NCBI RefSeq assembly: GCF_014645895.1
Contig: NZ_BMMP01000002.1
Location: 1 to 64,000 of the forward strand
Direction of reading: 5' to 3'
Length of the DNA stretch: 64,000 nt
Origin: Streptomyces daqingensis
GTDB lineage: Bacteria > Actinomycetota > Actinomycetes > Streptomycetales > Streptomycetaceae
Under the pieces are notes generated by a model. That model searched no databases. It was not told where the DNA came from and saw only the letters and a list, made by a program, of their open reading frames with translations. Of the stretch, positions 26,273 through 37,239 are shown one piece after another. The stretch's first letter is position 1, and every line of letters begins with the position of its first letter. A program made the position numbers and the translations under genes.

Positions 26273-27259
26273 ATGATCGCGAGCACTGCCCAGGTCACGC
26301 CCTGCTTGTCCGGAACACCGGAGGGTACCGGCCCGCACCCTGCACACCTAAGCCAGGCGCTGTCCCACTTTCCGCCGCTGACGACCACCGTGCCCAAGGA
26401 GTTCGTGCACCGGGCCGCGGTCGCCGAGGTCCTGCTGACCAGTTGGGCCCCCCGCAGCGGGACGGAATTCCGCGTCACCGCCCAATGGCCGCGCTGCCAC
26501 AGCTATTTCGCCCCGGTCGACGGCCGCTACGACCCCCTGTTCGCCGCCGAGACGATCCGCCAGATCGGCGCGCTGCTCGCCCACACCGGCTTCGACGTAC
26601 CCCTCGGCCACAAGTTCCTCATGTGGGACCTGGAGTTCGCCGTCGTACCCGAGCGACTCCGGATAGCGGGCGCCCCCGCCAGCCTCGACATCGACGTCTC
26701 CTGCACGGAGGTGGACCGCCGCCCCGGCGGCGCCCTCAAAGGGCTCCGGTACGAGGCGGTGCTGCGCCAGGACGGGCAGACCGTGGCGACCGGCGGCGCC
26801 TCGTTCACCTGCACCAGACCGGAGGTGCACGACCGGCTCCGCCGCGACCGTCCGCGCAGCGACGAGTCACCGCTCCCGCTGACCGCGCCGCTCCCCCCTC
26901 AGCACGTGGGCCGCACGTCGCCCGTCGACGTCGTCCTCTCCCCCATCGGCGAGGCCGGCCGGTGGCTGCTCCGGGCGGACACCCGGCACCCCGTCCTCTT
27001 CGACCACCCCGTCGACCACGTCCCCGGCATGGTGCTGCTCGAAGCCGCCCGGCAGGCCGCACACGCCCTGCTCGGGCACGCCCCGTTCCCCGTCTCGGCC
27101 CGCAGCACGTTCGAGCGCTACGCCGAACTGGACGCCCCCTGCATGGTCGAGGCCCGTCAACTACCGGACGGGGAGGGCTCGTTGGCGACGGTGCTCGTCA
27201 CGGCCACGCAGGGCGGCGAGCAGCTCTTCAGCTCCACTCTCACCGCGGCCTGCCCCTGA
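26273..27259 (+). CDS. AfsA/ScbA/BarX-type gamma-butyrolactone synthase
   Basis: A 328-residue AfsA-family enzyme, which couples a beta-ketoacyl-ACP to dihydroxyacetone phosphate in the first committed step of butyrolactone signal synthesis. Two AfsA repeats are visible: residues 40-180 (EFVHRAAVAEVLLTSW, AQWPRCHSYFAPVDGRYDP, AAETIRQIGALLAHTGF, FLMWDLEF) and residues 200-320 (DVVLSPI, LRADTRHPVLFDHPVDHVPGM, LLEAARQAA). The ATG at 26273 follows GGGGAATATC. An ARE-like element lies close upstream. It is convergent with the NmrA-like gene, its likely partner in reducing the butenolide. Confidence 0.94.
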   Translation: MIASTAQVTPCLSGTPEGTGPHPAHLSQALSHFPPLTTTVPKEFVHRAAVAEVLLTSWAPRSGTEFRVTAQWPRCHSYFAPVDGRYDPLFAAETIRQIGALLAHTGFDVPLGHKFLMWDLEFAVVPERLRIAGAPASLDIDVSCTEVDRRPGGALKGLRYEAVLRQDGQTVATGGASFTCTRPEVHDRLRRDRPRSDESPLPLTAPLPPQHVGRTSPVDVVLSPIGEAGRWLLRADTRHPVLFDHPVDHVPGMVLLEAARQAAHALLGHAPFPVSARSTFERYAELDAPCMVEARQLPDGEGSLATVLVTATQGGEQLFSSTLTAACP

Positions 27260-27302
27260 CGGCGGCGCTTACGCACTCCGCGCCGGGCGGTGCCTGCACC
27301 CG

Positions 27303-28199
27303 TTACCCCGGGTGCCGCCCGGCCCCCGCCCACCCCTGCTGAGGTGACGCCGCGCCGTCCGCGAAGCGGCTGATGTGGTCCGCCGCCCATTGCTCGTAGG
27401 AGCACGCCGGACGGCCCGTCACCTCCGCGACGGCCGGCTCGACCCGGGCCTTCGCGCCCGCCCGCTGCTGCTCCGCGCTCTGCAGCAGCGCCTCCGCGAC
27501 GTGCTCGGGATGGCGACGCAGATAGGCGGCTCTCGCCCGGGCCACGTCCCACTCCTCGAACCGCACCGGCTTCCCCAGCAGCCGGGAGAGGCACGCCGCC
27601 TGGTCGACGGCGCTGACCGGTTCGGGCCCGGTCAGTGTGTACGCCCTGCCCGCGTGCCCCTCCTCGGTGAGCGCGCGGACCGCTACCTCCGCGATGTCCC
27701 GGGGGTCCACACAGGAGTTGGGCGAGGTGCCGTACAACGCGGACACGGGACGCCCGGAGGCGATCAGCGGAGCCCACCCCAGGGTGTTCGACATGAAGGC
27801 CCGCGGACGCAGCAGCGTCCACTCCGTCCCGCATTCCCGCAGCCGCGCCTCGCACCGCCGCTGCCACCGGGTGATGGCGTCGTCCGCCGCCGGGTTGGCG
27901 ACCGCGGCCGCGGAGAGCTTGACGATCAGCCGTACGTCCGTGCCGCGCACCGCCCTCAGGAAGCGCTCGTCGTCGCCGCCGCCCACCGCGTTGGTGAGGA
28001 GGAAGACCTTCGTCACGCCTTTCAACGCCCGCTCCAGGGACGGCGCGTCGCCGTAGTCGCCGGCGACGGCCTCCACGTGCTCGGGCAGGTCGCCGACCCT
28101 GTCCGGACGCCTGGTCAGGACGCGGACCGGCCCGTCGGCGGGGAGCCGGCGGACGACCTCCCGCCCCACCGTGCCGGTGGCGCCGGTCACGAGGATCAC
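27303..28199 (-). CDS. NmrA-like NAD(P)H-dependent reductase
   Basis: A 298-residue atypical short-chain dehydrogenase with an N-terminal Rossmann motif (ILVTGATGTVGREVVRRL), the NmrA/HSCARG pattern LPEHVEAVAGDYGDAPSL, a VKLSAAA strand and a substrate region around PRAFMSNTL. It lacks the usual Tyr-xxx-Lys pair. The gene lies between the AfsA-type gene and receptor 2, the place held by ScbB/JadW2/BprA-like reductases, so butenolide reduction is the best guess. It starts at GTG 28197-28199 and shares a divergent region containing an ARE-like site with receptor 2. Confidence 0.82.
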   Translation of the reverse strand: MILVTGATGTVGREVVRRLPADGPVRVLTRRPDRVGDLPEHVEAVAGDYGDAPSLERALKGVTKVFLLTNAVGGGDDERFLRAVRGTDVRLIVKLSAAAVANPAADDAITRWQRRCEARLRECGTEWTLLRPRAFMSNTLGWAPLIASGRPVSALYGTSPNSCVDPRDIAEVAVRALTEEGHAGRAYTLTGPEPVSAVDQAACLSRLLGKPVRFEEWDVARARAAYLRRHPEHVAEALLQSAEQQRAGAKARVEPAVAEVTGRPACSYEQWAADHISRFADGAASPQQGWAGAGRHPG

Positions 28200-28324
28200 A
28201 GCGGCGCCCCGGGGGCTCCGTCACTGCCGTCCCTGCCGGACGGCGCAGCCCTGAACATCCCTGATCCCCCTGATGTGACGGGGTCCGGAAGGCCCCCGTG
28301 AACGCGGACATGGTAAGGCCCGGT

Positions 28325-28350
28325 AAGATACAAACTCGTCGGTTTCTTTG
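28325..28350. promoter_or_regulatory. ARE-like element upstream of receptor 2
   Basis: AAGATACAAAC...GGTTTCTTTG, an imperfect dyad with AAACt/cGGTTT boxes. It lies about 50-75 bases before receptor 2 and 125-150 before the divergent NmrA-like gene, so one bound repressor could control both. Confidence 0.7.
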
Positions 28351-28398
28351 CCAGGGGTCCCCCGGCGGACCGCCGGCCACATCGGGAGGGACGTGGCT

Positions 28399-29070
28399 AT
28401 GCAGGACCGGGCCATCCGCACCCGCCGGAAGATCCTCGAGGCGGCGGCATCGGTCTTCGGGGAGCGCGGGTACCAGGCGGCGACGATCGCCGACATCCTC
28501 TCCACCGCGGGTGTCACGAAGGGCGCCCTGTACTTCCACTTCGCCTCCAAGGAGCAGCTCGCCCAGGGCGTTCTGCGGGCCCAGGAGGGGCAGGACCCCG
28601 TTCCCTCGCGCACCTGCAAGGCGCAGGAGCTCGTGGACATGGTCATGGTCTACGTCCACCGACTGCAGACCGATTCCATGGTCCGGGCCGGCGTGTGGCT
28701 GGCGCTCAACCAGCAGGCGGCGGACCTCGATCGCAGCGGGCCGTTCCTGACCTGGAGCGAGACGCTGACCGAGCTGCTCGAAGCGGCCCGTGAACAGGGC
28801 GAGTTGCTGCCGCACGTGAAGCCGGCCGAGACGGCCCGCGTGATCGTCGGCGCCTTCGCCGGCGTACAGGCCATGTCGCAGACGCTGAGCGACTACGCGG
28901 ACCTGGGCGAGCGGATCGCCGAGTTGCTGCGGCACATCCTGCCGAACGTCGTCATCTCCTCGGTCCTCGCGTCGGTCGCCCTCGACGGCGACCGCGGCAC
29001 GAAGGTCAGCGCGGAGATCGCGGCCGAGGCCGAGACCGACGGGCAGCGCCTCGAGACCGTCGGCGGCTGA
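28399..29070 (+). CDS. gamma-butyrolactone receptor-type TetR regulator 2
   Basis: A 223-residue repressor of the ArpA/ScbR group. HTH: YQAATIADILSTAGVTKGAL followed by YFHF. The ligand domain has SMVRAGVWLALNQQ and W119 (GPFLTW), at the same residue number as the ligand-contacting Trp of ArpA. I choose ATG 28399, with GGGAGGGAC nine bases ahead; a GTG two codons earlier would crowd that site. Proximity to the AfsA- and reductase-type genes and the ARE-like element in its own promoter make it the better candidate for the true signal receptor. Confidence 0.93.
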   Translation: MQDRAIRTRRKILEAAASVFGERGYQAATIADILSTAGVTKGALYFHFASKEQLAQGVLRAQEGQDPVPSRTCKAQELVDMVMVYVHRLQTDSMVRAGVWLALNQQAADLDRSGPFLTWSETLTELLEAAREQGELLPHVKPAETARVIVGAFAGVQAMSQTLSDYADLGERIAELLRHILPNVVISSVLASVALDGDRGTKVSAEIAAEAETDGQRLETVGG

Positions 29071-29490
29071 CGGCCTGTCCGGCGTGCGTCTCGCGTCTCG
29101 CCACGGGGCCGATCGAGTCCTGCCGCTGGGTGACGACTGCGCCCGCCGCCACGCGGTCGACTGGCGATCATGGCCGGCTCGCACACATCTCACCGCGTCC
29201 CGTACCGGCCGGGAGCGCCAAGTGCCGCTCCGCACCGCAGAGTTGTCATGCGCCTCGCACCCCGGCCGGGCGGGCGCGGGTGACGCCGCGCCCCACCGCG
29301 TCCAGCGGGCGGCCGCCTCCGACCGGCGGCGCGCGGGGAGGAAGCCCGCTTGCCCTCACCGCCGGAGCCGTGGCAGCGTCCGGACGCAACTGTCGTCGCA
29401 CCAGTGGAGTGGTCATGCTCTTCCCGGGCGCTCACCGAACCTCCCGGCCCACAGCGGCCGTCCAGCCGTCGGACGCCCCGAAGGACCCGC
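29071..29490. other. 420-base leader before the ABC-F gene
   Basis: No convincing gene. The long leader could carry a translation-coupled attenuator, which controls several antibiotic-resistance ABC-F genes, but I could not identify a definite leader peptide and terminator pair. Confidence 0.4.
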
Positions 29491-31140
<1,650 letters not shown>

Positions 31141-31294
31141 GGAACCGGGACCGGGCGCGGCCGTCGCACCGGGCCACTCCGGGCGCCCGGCCTGGTGCCT
31201 CCGGGCCCGGCCCCGGACAGCACGCGAGGCGGGCTGGGGGCGCGTCGCCCCCGCAGCCCCGGCTGCCCGGCCCGGTCCCGGCTCCCGCCCCGGC

Positions 31295-32617
31295 TCAGCG
31301 CGCCGGCGGGCTCGTCCATCCGTCCGGGACGTGGGCGATGCGGACGCGCTGAGGATGGTCCCCCACGGGGACGGAGACCGTCTTCTCGCCCGTGCCGAAG
31401 TCGATGGCGGTGACCTGGTCGCTGCCGCTCTCGGAGATCACGCAGGACTTCCCGTCGCCGCTGACCGTCGCCCAGTACGGCTTCGAGGCCGTCACCAGCG
31501 GGCCTTCCTCCAGAGTCTCCCGGTCGACGACGGTCGCGTAGTCGTCCATCGTCCCGGCGACGCACAGCTTGTCGCCCTGCGGACTCATCGACATTCCGTG
31601 GTGGCGCGAGTCGTTGACCCAGGTGGTGCGGTCCTCGTCGGTGTCGGGATTCTTCGGGAGGGTCTTGTCGCGAGTGATCCTGTCCTCGGCGACGTCGTAC
31701 TCCAGGAACCCGTTGTAGAAGGAGACCTGGAAGTACAGCTTGGACTCGTCGGGCGTGAACGCCACCGGCCGTACCGCGTCGGAGAGGTCCTTGCGGCCGA
31801 ACGCGTCGAGGCGCTCGCGCATGTCGATGACCTCGACCTCCTCGAACGTCTCCGCGTCCACGACGGTGATCTTGCGGTCGCCCTTCGTCCAGTCGAGCCA
31901 CGGCGCGTCGCTGTTCGTCTGGACGTCGCCGATGGACATGTTCCACAGGTGCTTCCCGCCGTCGGTGAAGACGTTCTCGTGGGGTTTGTCGCCCGTCTTG
32001 AACGAGCCCGCCTCCTCCCCGGTCTCGATGTCGAGGACGTGCACGGTGTTGGACGTGGAGGCCGAGACCGCCACCCGCTTCCCGTCGGGGGAGACCGCCA
32101 TGTGGTCGGAGCGGAAGCCGGAGACGGGGAAACGCCAGTTGAGCTTCCCCGTCGTCACGTCGATCGAGACGACGTCGGCGAAGCTGGGCCGGGAGACGAC
32201 CATCGACTTGCCGTCCGGGGTGGAGTACATGTCGTCCACGAACTGGTCGTGCCCCTCCCCCGGTCCGTTCCTGATGCCCAGGAAGAACAGCAGCTTGACC
32301 GGGTTCGCGTAGATCTCGTCCAGCCGCTCCTGCTTGTCGGGCACGACGTTGATGCGTCCGAGCTTCCCGAAGGAGCCGCTGGACTCGATCACGTCGGCCG
32401 TCCCGTCCCAGTTGTTGCCGACGAACATCACTTCCCGCAGCTCCGCCCGCTCCCCTTGCGGGGCGGGCGCGGCACCTGCCGCGCCGGTCGTGGCGGCCAC
32501 GGCGGCGAGGGCCGCCGCGAGCGCCACCGGCAGCCGGTGGCGGCGCCTCGCGCGGGGGGCTTGCCGTTCTGCGGGGGCGGGCGTCCGGGGGTCCGCGTTC
32601 TTCCTGGTCACGTCCAC
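31295..32617 (-). CDS. secreted YncE/YVTN-type beta-propeller protein
   Basis: A 440-residue exported protein. The N-terminus is basic and Ala-rich with a cleavage-like GAAGAAPA near residue 50. Several propeller blades follow, recognisable as MAVSPDGKRVAVSASTSNTV, VLDIETGEEAGSFKTG, VAFTPDESKLYFQVSF and ISESGSDQVTAIDFGTGE. Such proteins bind rather than catalyse; no enzyme motif is evident. GTG start with AAGGAGAGCC. It is divergent from a TetR gene across 310 bases, so that regulator probably controls it. Confidence 0.85.
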   Translation of the reverse strand: MDVTRKNADPRTPAPAERQAPRARRRHRLPVALAAALAAVAATTGAAGAAPAPQGERAELREVMFVGNNWDGTADVIESSGSFGKLGRINVVPDKQERLDEIYANPVKLLFFLGIRNGPGEGHDQFVDDMYSTPDGKSMVVSRPSFADVVSIDVTTGKLNWRFPVSGFRSDHMAVSPDGKRVAVSASTSNTVHVLDIETGEEAGSFKTGDKPHENVFTDGGKHLWNMSIGDVQTNSDAPWLDWTKGDRKITVVDAETFEEVEVIDMRERLDAFGRKDLSDAVRPVAFTPDESKLYFQVSFYNGFLEYDVAEDRITRDKTLPKNPDTDEDRTTWVNDSRHHGMSMSPQGDKLCVAGTMDDYATVVDRETLEEGPLVTASKPYWATVSGDGKSCVISESGSDQVTAIDFGTGEKTVSVPVGDHPQRVRIAHVPDGWTSPPAR

Positions 32618-32927
32618 GGCTCTCCTTCACGTGGCGGCCCGCGCCGCCGGGGCGCGAGCAGCTGATACGTCATGAGCTGTGCCGGGCCCTCCGCGGAGGC
32701 GCTGCGGCCACTGGGAACGGCCCGGCAGCGGGCGCGCCCTCCGGAGTGGAGGTACGCCGCGCGCTGTGCTGTCACGCGTCGCCGTGCGGGGGTGCCCCGC
32801 CCCACAAAGTGAAAAGGATGCACTTCACATTCGGCTACTCGAAAGTAACGACAGGGCGGCGGTTGTTCAACCCCCGTGCGCGAGAAGCACGGGAGAAGAT
32901 GGCCGGGACACGAGCGAGGGAGAGCGG
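32618..32927. promoter_or_regulatory. divergent promoter region with small dyad
   Basis: Between the propeller and TetR genes. An AT-richer segment near 32800-32850 includes aagtg-aaaaggatg-cactt, a 5-bp-arm dyad that could be the TetR operator. Confidence 0.45.
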
Positions 32928-33572
32928 GTGACGGAGCGACTGAGGCGGTCCACCGGTCGCTACGCGGGCAAAGCGGCCACGGAACGCCACGCGGAGCGGC
33001 GCCGGAGGTTCCTCGACGCGGGTCTCGAACTCTTCGGCGCGGGCCCCGGTTACCGCTCGACGACGGTCGCGGCCCTCTGCGAGGCGGCCGGACTGTCGAC
33101 CAGGCAGTTCTACGAGGAGTTCCGCACCCTGGAGGACGTCCTCGCCGTCCTGCACCTGGAGGTCAACGACTACGCGGAGAGAGCCGTACTGGACGCCCTC
33201 GCACGGACCGCCGAACTGCCCGCCGCCGAGCGGTACGGCTCCGTCTTCAGGGCGTACGCGGCGAGCATCGCCGAGGACCCGCGCCGCATCCGCATCACCT
33301 TCACGGAGATCGTCGGCGTCAGCCCCCGCCTGGACGAGCAGCGCCTCTCACGGCGGGCCCGCTGGATCGACCTGATCCGGGCCGAGGCGGCCGCGGCGGT
33401 CCGCAGGGGCGAAGCCGCGGACCGCGACTACCGTCTCGCGGCGGCCGCCTTCATCGGCAGCGTCAACGGGCTGCTGCACGACTGGGCGGCCGGATGGGTC
33501 GACGCGACGCTCGACGAGATCGTGGCCGAACTCGTGCGGCTGCTACTGGCGTTGATGCGGTCCGGGGAGTGA
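32928..33572 (+). CDS. TetR-family regulator
   Basis: A 214-residue TetR protein. HTH: YRSTTVAALCEAAGLSTRQF followed by YEEF, residues about 38-60. The C-terminal ligand domain is helical and Arg/Ala-rich, closing with AAAFIGSVNGLLHDWAAGWV. GTG start at 32928 after GAGGGAGAG. It lacks the features of the butyrolactone receptors in the neighbouring island. The divergent secreted propeller gene is its most likely target. Confidence 0.9.
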   Translation: MTERLRRSTGRYAGKAATERHAERRRRFLDAGLELFGAGPGYRSTTVAALCEAAGLSTRQFYEEFRTLEDVLAVLHLEVNDYAERAVLDALARTAELPAAERYGSVFRAYAASIAEDPRRIRITFTEIVGVSPRLDEQRLSRRARWIDLIRAEAAAAVRRGEAADRDYRLAAAAFIGSVNGLLHDWAAGWVDATLDEIVAELVRLLLALMRSGE

Positions 33573-33668
33573 GCCGGGAGGTGGCGGGCGCCGCGACGTC
33601 CGACGGCCGGACCCCGGGACCGGTCCCTCCGGCCTGAACGCGACAGGACGGCCGGGCCCGGTCCGGGC

Positions 33669-34649
33669 TCAGCGTGCGATGGCGGTGTTGCGCGCCATGA
33701 TGTCCTCCGCCGAGTCCCACAGCCGCGGGAGGAACCGCAGGACGCGCTCGGCCCGTGGGAGAAGGTCCGCGACGGAGCCGATCCCGAGGTCGGCGACGGC
33801 TTCGCGGAACGCCGGATCGAGGGAGCGGTGCAACTCCGGGGCGTCCGCGGCGAGGACGGTGTGGCAGCGCGTGAACGTCGCGATGATCCAGAACACCGCT
33901 TCGCGGTGGTCGCCGCGGCCGATCAGCTCCCGGCTGCCGTCGACGGCGATGGGCCGCGCCGCGGCCAGCGCGCGCAGATGGTGCCGGACGCGGGCGGCGG
34001 ACCACTCCCGGCATCCGAGGAGCTCCAGCAACTCCGGATAGATGTCCGGGAGTCCGTAGTCGTCGAGCGCCTCGCGCACCCGGAGGTAGCGCAGCCGCAC
34101 CGTCGGATTGCGCAATGCGGCGACGAGCGGAACGTGCGTGGTCACGCCGGTGGGGAACAGCCATGCCATGACCTGCTCATGGAACGGCGCCGCGACCTCC
34201 CGTGCCCTCAGGGCCTCCAGCCGGCTGACGATCCTGTGCCGGGCGTCCTCGCATCGGCGCCGCACCCAGGGCAGGTCGGCGAAACGCGCCGGAACCTCGG
34301 TCTGCAGTCCGCGCAGCAGGCCGCCGGGGTCCTCGATGACCGTGCAGGTGCGGAAGCTGCCCGCCAAGTGGTAGGACCCGAGGACCTGTTCGGGACGTTC
34401 GAGCTGCGATGCCGGCATGTGGCTGACCTCCAGCACCGCGCCCCGGTAGCCGAACTTGCCCGGCGCGGCGGGCGGTCGGGGCGTGTCGGTGACCACGACG
34501 ACGTCGACGTCGGAGGTCGCCGGCAACTCGGCGTCGCCGGGGAGCCCTACCGTGGAGCCGCTGAAGTACGCGCCACGGTATCCGGGCACGGAACGCCCGT
34601 ACCGCGCCACCCAGTCCGCGGCGGCGGCCCGCGCCTCCCCGACCCTCAC
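33669..34649 (-). CDS. nucleotidyltransferase-fold protein
   Basis: A 326-residue protein with the Pol-beta nucleotidyltransferase signature near the N-terminus: GSTVGLPGD, then SDVDVVVV with both metal-binding Asp. The rest is helical (EALRAREVAAPFHEQVMAWL; RVREALDDYGLPDIYPELLELL) and resembles aminoglycoside nucleotidyltransferase-type or tRNA/antitoxin-type relatives without a close match I can name. GTG start with GGAGAACC. It begins 22 bases after the lectin-like gene's stop on the same strand, suggesting a two-gene unit. Substrate unknown. Confidence 0.75.
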   Translation of the reverse strand: MRVGEARAAAADWVARYGRSVPGYRGAYFSGSTVGLPGDAELPATSDVDVVVVTDTPRPPAAPGKFGYRGAVLEVSHMPASQLERPEQVLGSYHLAGSFRTCTVIEDPGGLLRGLQTEVPARFADLPWVRRRCEDARHRIVSRLEALRAREVAAPFHEQVMAWLFPTGVTTHVPLVAALRNPTVRLRYLRVREALDDYGLPDIYPELLELLGCREWSAARVRHHLRALAAARPIAVDGSRELIGRGDHREAVFWIIATFTRCHTVLAADAPELHRSLDPAFREAVADLGIGSVADLLPRAERVLRFLPRLWDSAEDIMARNTAIAR

Positions 34650-34671
34650 ACGGTTCTCCTCACCGGCTTCC

Positions 34672-35682
34672 TCACGCGGGGCTCCACTTCTGGCTGTCGT
34701 CCCCCGAGCACTCCCACAGCCGCAGGGGAGTTCCGCTCCGCACGTCGCCGTCCTGCACGGCGACGCACTTGTCGGCCTGCGGGTTGACCAGGTCGCTGCC
34801 CTCGCTCAGCACGAACTGCTGCGCGGGGTTGCCGCTGCAGCGGGCGAGCTGGATCACCGCACCGTTCTCGACGGACCCGTTCGCGACGTCCATGCACAGG
34901 TCCTGGAACCGCACCGTGCCGTCGTTCTCGATTCTCCACCGCTGCGACGCGGATCCCGAACAGGTCCGTATCCGCAGGGGAGTTCCGTCCTCTCCCTCGC
35001 CTCCCGGTACGTCGATGCACTGGTCCGAGTTGTGGCTCCAGAGCCGTACGGTTCCCTCGGGGCCCTCTCCGCCGCCCGGTGGCGGTCCCGGTGCCGGGGG
35101 CTTCTGCGTACCGTCGTCCTGCGGAGGGCGGTCCTTGCCGTCGTCACCGTCCCCGGGCCGCTCCGATTCCGGCTTCTCCTCCCCTTTTCCACCCTTGCCG
35201 CCGTCCTCTCCGGAGGGGGAGCCGCCCGAGGAGGGGGCACCGGGCCTGTTCGCGTCGTTCTCCCGGCCCCCGTTCCACTCCGGGCCCGGGTTGGCGCCCG
35301 TCCCCGTCGGCTCGTCGCCGCCGCTGCCGCCGTACAGAGCGAACCCGCCGATCAGCAGCCCCAGTACGGCCAGCGCGGCGACGGCGGCGAGTACGGCTCT
35401 GCGGGGGCGTCCGGCGGGCTCGGGCGGTGCCGGGTTCCGCGAACCCGCGGGGACGATACGGGGGTTGACCGTCGTGACGATGCGGTCGGCGGGCTCCTGT
35501 CCGTCGTCGCGTCCGGTGCCGGCCCCCTGCCGGGAACTCCCCCGCGCGCCCTCCCCGGAACTCCCAGGCACACCCGCGCCCTCCGCCGGGGCGGCGGGCG
35601 TCCCGGGCCAAGGGTGCGGGCCCGACGGGCCTGCGGGGGTGGTGGGTTCGGCGGGACCGAGGGGGTCGGCGGGATCGGTCAT
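34672..35682 (-). CDS. membrane-anchored ricin-type beta-trefoil lectin
   Basis: A 336-residue protein. A Pro/Gly/Ala-rich cytoplasmic tail of about 90 residues precedes one membrane helix near residues 95-117 (AVLAAVAALAVLGLLIGGFA). A Gly/Glu/Lys/Pro linker then leads to a C-terminal ricin B-like domain (about residues 210-336) with three repeats seen as VRLWSHNSDQCIDV, FQDLCMDVANGS and VNPQADKCVAVQDGD, closing with QRW, QQF and QKW. It probably displays a carbohydrate-binding domain outside the cell. The ATG at 35680-35682 follows AAAGGA. No catalytic domain is attached. Confidence 0.85.
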   Translation of the reverse strand: MTDPADPLGPAEPTTPAGPSGPHPWPGTPAAPAEGAGVPGSSGEGARGSSRQGAGTGRDDGQEPADRIVTTVNPRIVPAGSRNPAPPEPAGRPRRAVLAAVAALAVLGLLIGGFALYGGSGGDEPTGTGANPGPEWNGGRENDANRPGAPSSGGSPSGEDGGKGGKGEEKPESERPGDGDDGKDRPPQDDGTQKPPAPGPPPGGGEGPEGTVRLWSHNSDQCIDVPGGEGEDGTPLRIRTCSGSASQRWRIENDGTVRFQDLCMDVANGSVENGAVIQLARCSGNPAQQFVLSEGSDLVNPQADKCVAVQDGDVRSGTPLRLWECSGDDSQKWSPA

Positions 35683-36318
35683 CGTGTCCTTTCGGGTGCC
35701 GCGCCGTACGGAGACGAGGCGGCCGGAGGGCGGCGGGCTCCGGCCGCGCCGGCAGGTTCGCGGCCCTGACGTGCCGCACGGACCCGGCACCTGCCCGGCT
35801 CCTCGATGTCTCACACCACTGGTGCCGGGGGCCGGGTGACCCCGGCGCCGGGGAACCGGAGGGGTGCCGTCCGCCGGGGGTCGGGCGCGGGTGGCGGGCC
35901 GCCACGGGGGTCGCCCCGCCCTCACCAGTCAAAGGGAACCTGCCCTGTCCGCGAAAGCGGCCGAGCAGGAAAACGGCCTGAACATGAGTCCCGCGCGGTC
36001 AGGATGAGGGGCTTTGTGCCCGCCTGTCTCCCACGGCGTCTTTGCGGGAAGTCTCATGACGTATCGGTGGAAGAGGGAGGACACGCATCGGTGCCCCGGA
36101 CGCCACGGAGGCGGTGCGCACGCCCCGCCTCCCCCGGTCCGCCTCTGCCGTCCGTGGGCGGAGAACGCCGGGGCGCAGCACTACGATCGACGTTAGTTGC
36201 CCAGGCTTACCATTACTGACATCCCGTCGGATCGCCTTACGGGCCGGGCCCGTCACGACCGGGCCGTGCCGTTGCGAACGGCGGCGGACCAGCACGCCCT
36301 TGAACACGGAGGTGTTCG
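35683..36318. other. 636-base divergent region, no clear gene
   Basis: Between the lectin and methyltransferase genes. Small frames around 36001-36200 have no family features. An AT-richer segment at 36190-36220 (gttgcccaggcttaccattactgac) may hold the methyltransferase promoter. Confidence 0.45.
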
Positions 36319-37194
36319 TTGAGTACGGACCAGCAGTGGGACATCGTCACGGGAGTCGGGCGGACCGCCCTGGCGGTAGCCGCCGGGAGAGCGGCGGAGA
36401 CGGCACGTCCCGACGCGCTGATGTCCGACCCCTACGCGTCCCTCCTCGTCGCCGCCGCCCAGCCGGGCGGTCCGTTCACCGCCCCCGGCAGGAGCGGAGG
36501 CAAGGAGCCCGAGGACGAACTGTGGGCCGCGACCTCCGAGTACGTGGGCCTGCGCTCACGCGTCTTCGACGACTACTTCGCGTCCGCCTCCGCCGACGGC
36601 CTCACGCAGGTGGTGATCCTCGCCGCCGGCCTGGACACCCGTGCGTACCGGCTCGGCTGGCCCTCCGGGACGGTCTGCTACGAGCTGGACCAGCCCGCCG
36701 TACTCGAGTTCAAGACGCGGATCCTCGACGCCGAGGGCGCGGAGCCCGGTTGCGACCACCGGCCGGTCCCCGTCGACCTCCGCGACGACTGGGGCGCGGC
36801 GCTCCGGGCGGCGGGGCACGACGCCGCCTCCCCCACCGCCTGGCTCGCCGAGGGCCTGCTGCCGTATCTGCCGCCGGAGGCGGAGGCCCGGCTCCTCCAG
36901 GAGGTCAGCCGGCTCTCGGCGCCGGGCAGCCGCTTCGCCGTGGAACGCATAGACGACATAGCCCGCCTGGTCGACGATCCGGTTCTCCAGGAAGGCTCCG
37001 ACGATCTCGGCATCGACGTGAAGTCCCTCTTCCCCGGAGGGGAACGGGAACCGGTGGAGACCCAGCTCGCGAAGTCCGGCTGGGAGTTGGAGAACAGGAC
37101 CGTGTCCGCGGCCGCCGACGCCCTCGGCCGCTCCATGGCCCGCATGAAGGCGCTCACCGAGCACGTCACGCACACCTTCGGCCGCCTCCCCTGA
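36319..37194 (+). CDS. SAM-dependent methyltransferase (LCM/PPM2, TIGR00027-like)
   Basis: A 291-residue class I methyltransferase of the leucine carboxyl methyltransferase-like group common in mycobacteria and streptomycetes. It has VTGVGRTALAVAAGRAAET at the start, RSRVFDDYF, the SAM-binding VVILAAGLDTRAYRL, YELDQPAVLEFKTRIL, and WLAEGLLPYLPPEAEARLL. TTG start at 36319 with GGAGG six bases upstream. The natural substrate of this group is generally unknown; related enzymes appear in polyketide and mycobacterial lipid pathways. It stands alone here. Confidence 0.9.
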   Translation: MSTDQQWDIVTGVGRTALAVAAGRAAETARPDALMSDPYASLLVAAAQPGGPFTAPGRSGGKEPEDELWAATSEYVGLRSRVFDDYFASASADGLTQVVILAAGLDTRAYRLGWPSGTVCYELDQPAVLEFKTRILDAEGAEPGCDHRPVPVDLRDDWGAALRAAGHDAASPTAWLAEGLLPYLPPEAEARLLQEVSRLSAPGSRFAVERIDDIARLVDDPVLQEGSDDLGIDVKSLFPGGEREPVETQLAKSGWELENRTVSAAADALGRSMARMKALTEHVTHTFGRLP

Positions 37195-37239
37195 CGGGCA
37201 CGCGGGCATGGCCCGGCGTCGGCGGCGTGCCGGCGCCGG

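Noticed and set aside
36001..36219. Short frames upstream of the LCM-type methyltransferase
   Set aside because: Arg/Pro/Gly-rich products without ribosome sites; the methyltransferase has a clear TTG with GGAGG at 36319.
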